This document shows, piece after piece, positions 21,146 through 21,159 of a DNA stretch of 21,159 nucleotides. Position numbers and translations under genes: made by a program. The stretch lies in contig JAEEWS010000044.1 of NCBI GenBank assembly GCA_016287765.1, positions 1 to 21,159 on the forward strand. The letters are read 5' to 3'. The stretch's first letter is position 1. Every line of letters begins with the position of its first letter. This DNA comes from Lachnospiraceae bacterium (lineage in GTDB: Bacteria; Bacillota_A; Clostridia; Lachnospirales; Lachnospiraceae). A model generated the notes under the pieces. That model saw nothing but the letters and a program-made list of their open reading frames with translations, ran no database searches and was not told the DNA's origin.

Positions 21146-21159
21146 TTTAGTCACTTTAG

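Overview
The window looks like chromosome from a low-to-moderate GC Gram-positive anaerobe, most likely a Clostridia/Lachnospiraceae-type bacterium. This is inferred from strong AGGAGG-type ribosome sites, TTGACA/TATAAT promoters, Firmicute-type gene families (Rrf2, XRE, BceS-like kinase, MacB/FtsX exporter) and IS66/ISLre2 remnants. The species cannot be named from the sequence alone.

Left end (1-540): the 5' part of a NifS/IscS cysteine desulfurase gene on the minus strand, with a consensus promoter, a 17-bp palindrome just downstream of the predicted transcription start and a terminator-like hairpin in the leader. From about 540 to 6100 lies a patchy accessory region. It holds an IS66 orf2 remnant abutting a perfect hairpin, a GNAT acetyltransferase, a small XRE regulator divergent from an unrecognised two-helix membrane protein, a broken ISLre2 transposase, several unrecognised short or overlapping ORFs, a 36-bp imperfect direct repeat and a BrnT/BrnA toxin-antitoxin pair. 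A membrane-anchored XRE regulator follows (6153-7469), then 450 bp of non-coding DNA with a 170-bp tandem duplication built from three hairpins per copy.

Middle (7850-11700): a sulfur-metabolism block. metY (O-acetylhomoserine sulfhydrylase) and cysK (cysteine synthase) read leftward behind a long leader that carries a 27-codon leader ORF ending in Arg-Cys-stop. A small flavodoxin reads rightward. An IscR-like Rrf2 regulator with three cysteines follows. Palindromes of the form CCTAY-N7-RTAGG (17 bp) occur at nifS and twice at metY, with degenerate versions before cysK and at the rrf2 gene itself. I propose that they are the operators of this Rrf2 protein.

Right part (11746-15688, minus strand): a tightly packed six-gene operon. 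In transcription order it encodes an AIM24-family protein, an ExbB/TolQ/MotA-type proton-channel subunit, an ExbD/TolR-type subunit with the transmembrane Asp, two further membrane-anchored proteins whose C-terminal domains share a V-D-D-Y motif and look like ExbD periplasmic domains, and a secreted protein with a possible OB-like fold. An ion-driven ExbBD-like motor in a presumed single-membrane organism, with these partners, is the best candidate here for an undescribed system.

Right end (15699-21159, minus strand): a four-gene operon of ABC ATPase, a 980-residue MacB/FtsX-type permease, an OmpR-family response regulator and an intramembrane-sensing histidine kinase. Its promoter carries three contiguous 11-bp CTGTCAT-like direct repeats, the usual layout of an OmpR/PhoB-type binding site. 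This is probably a self-regulated BceRS/BceAB-like detoxification or envelope-stress module directly upstream of the motor operon.
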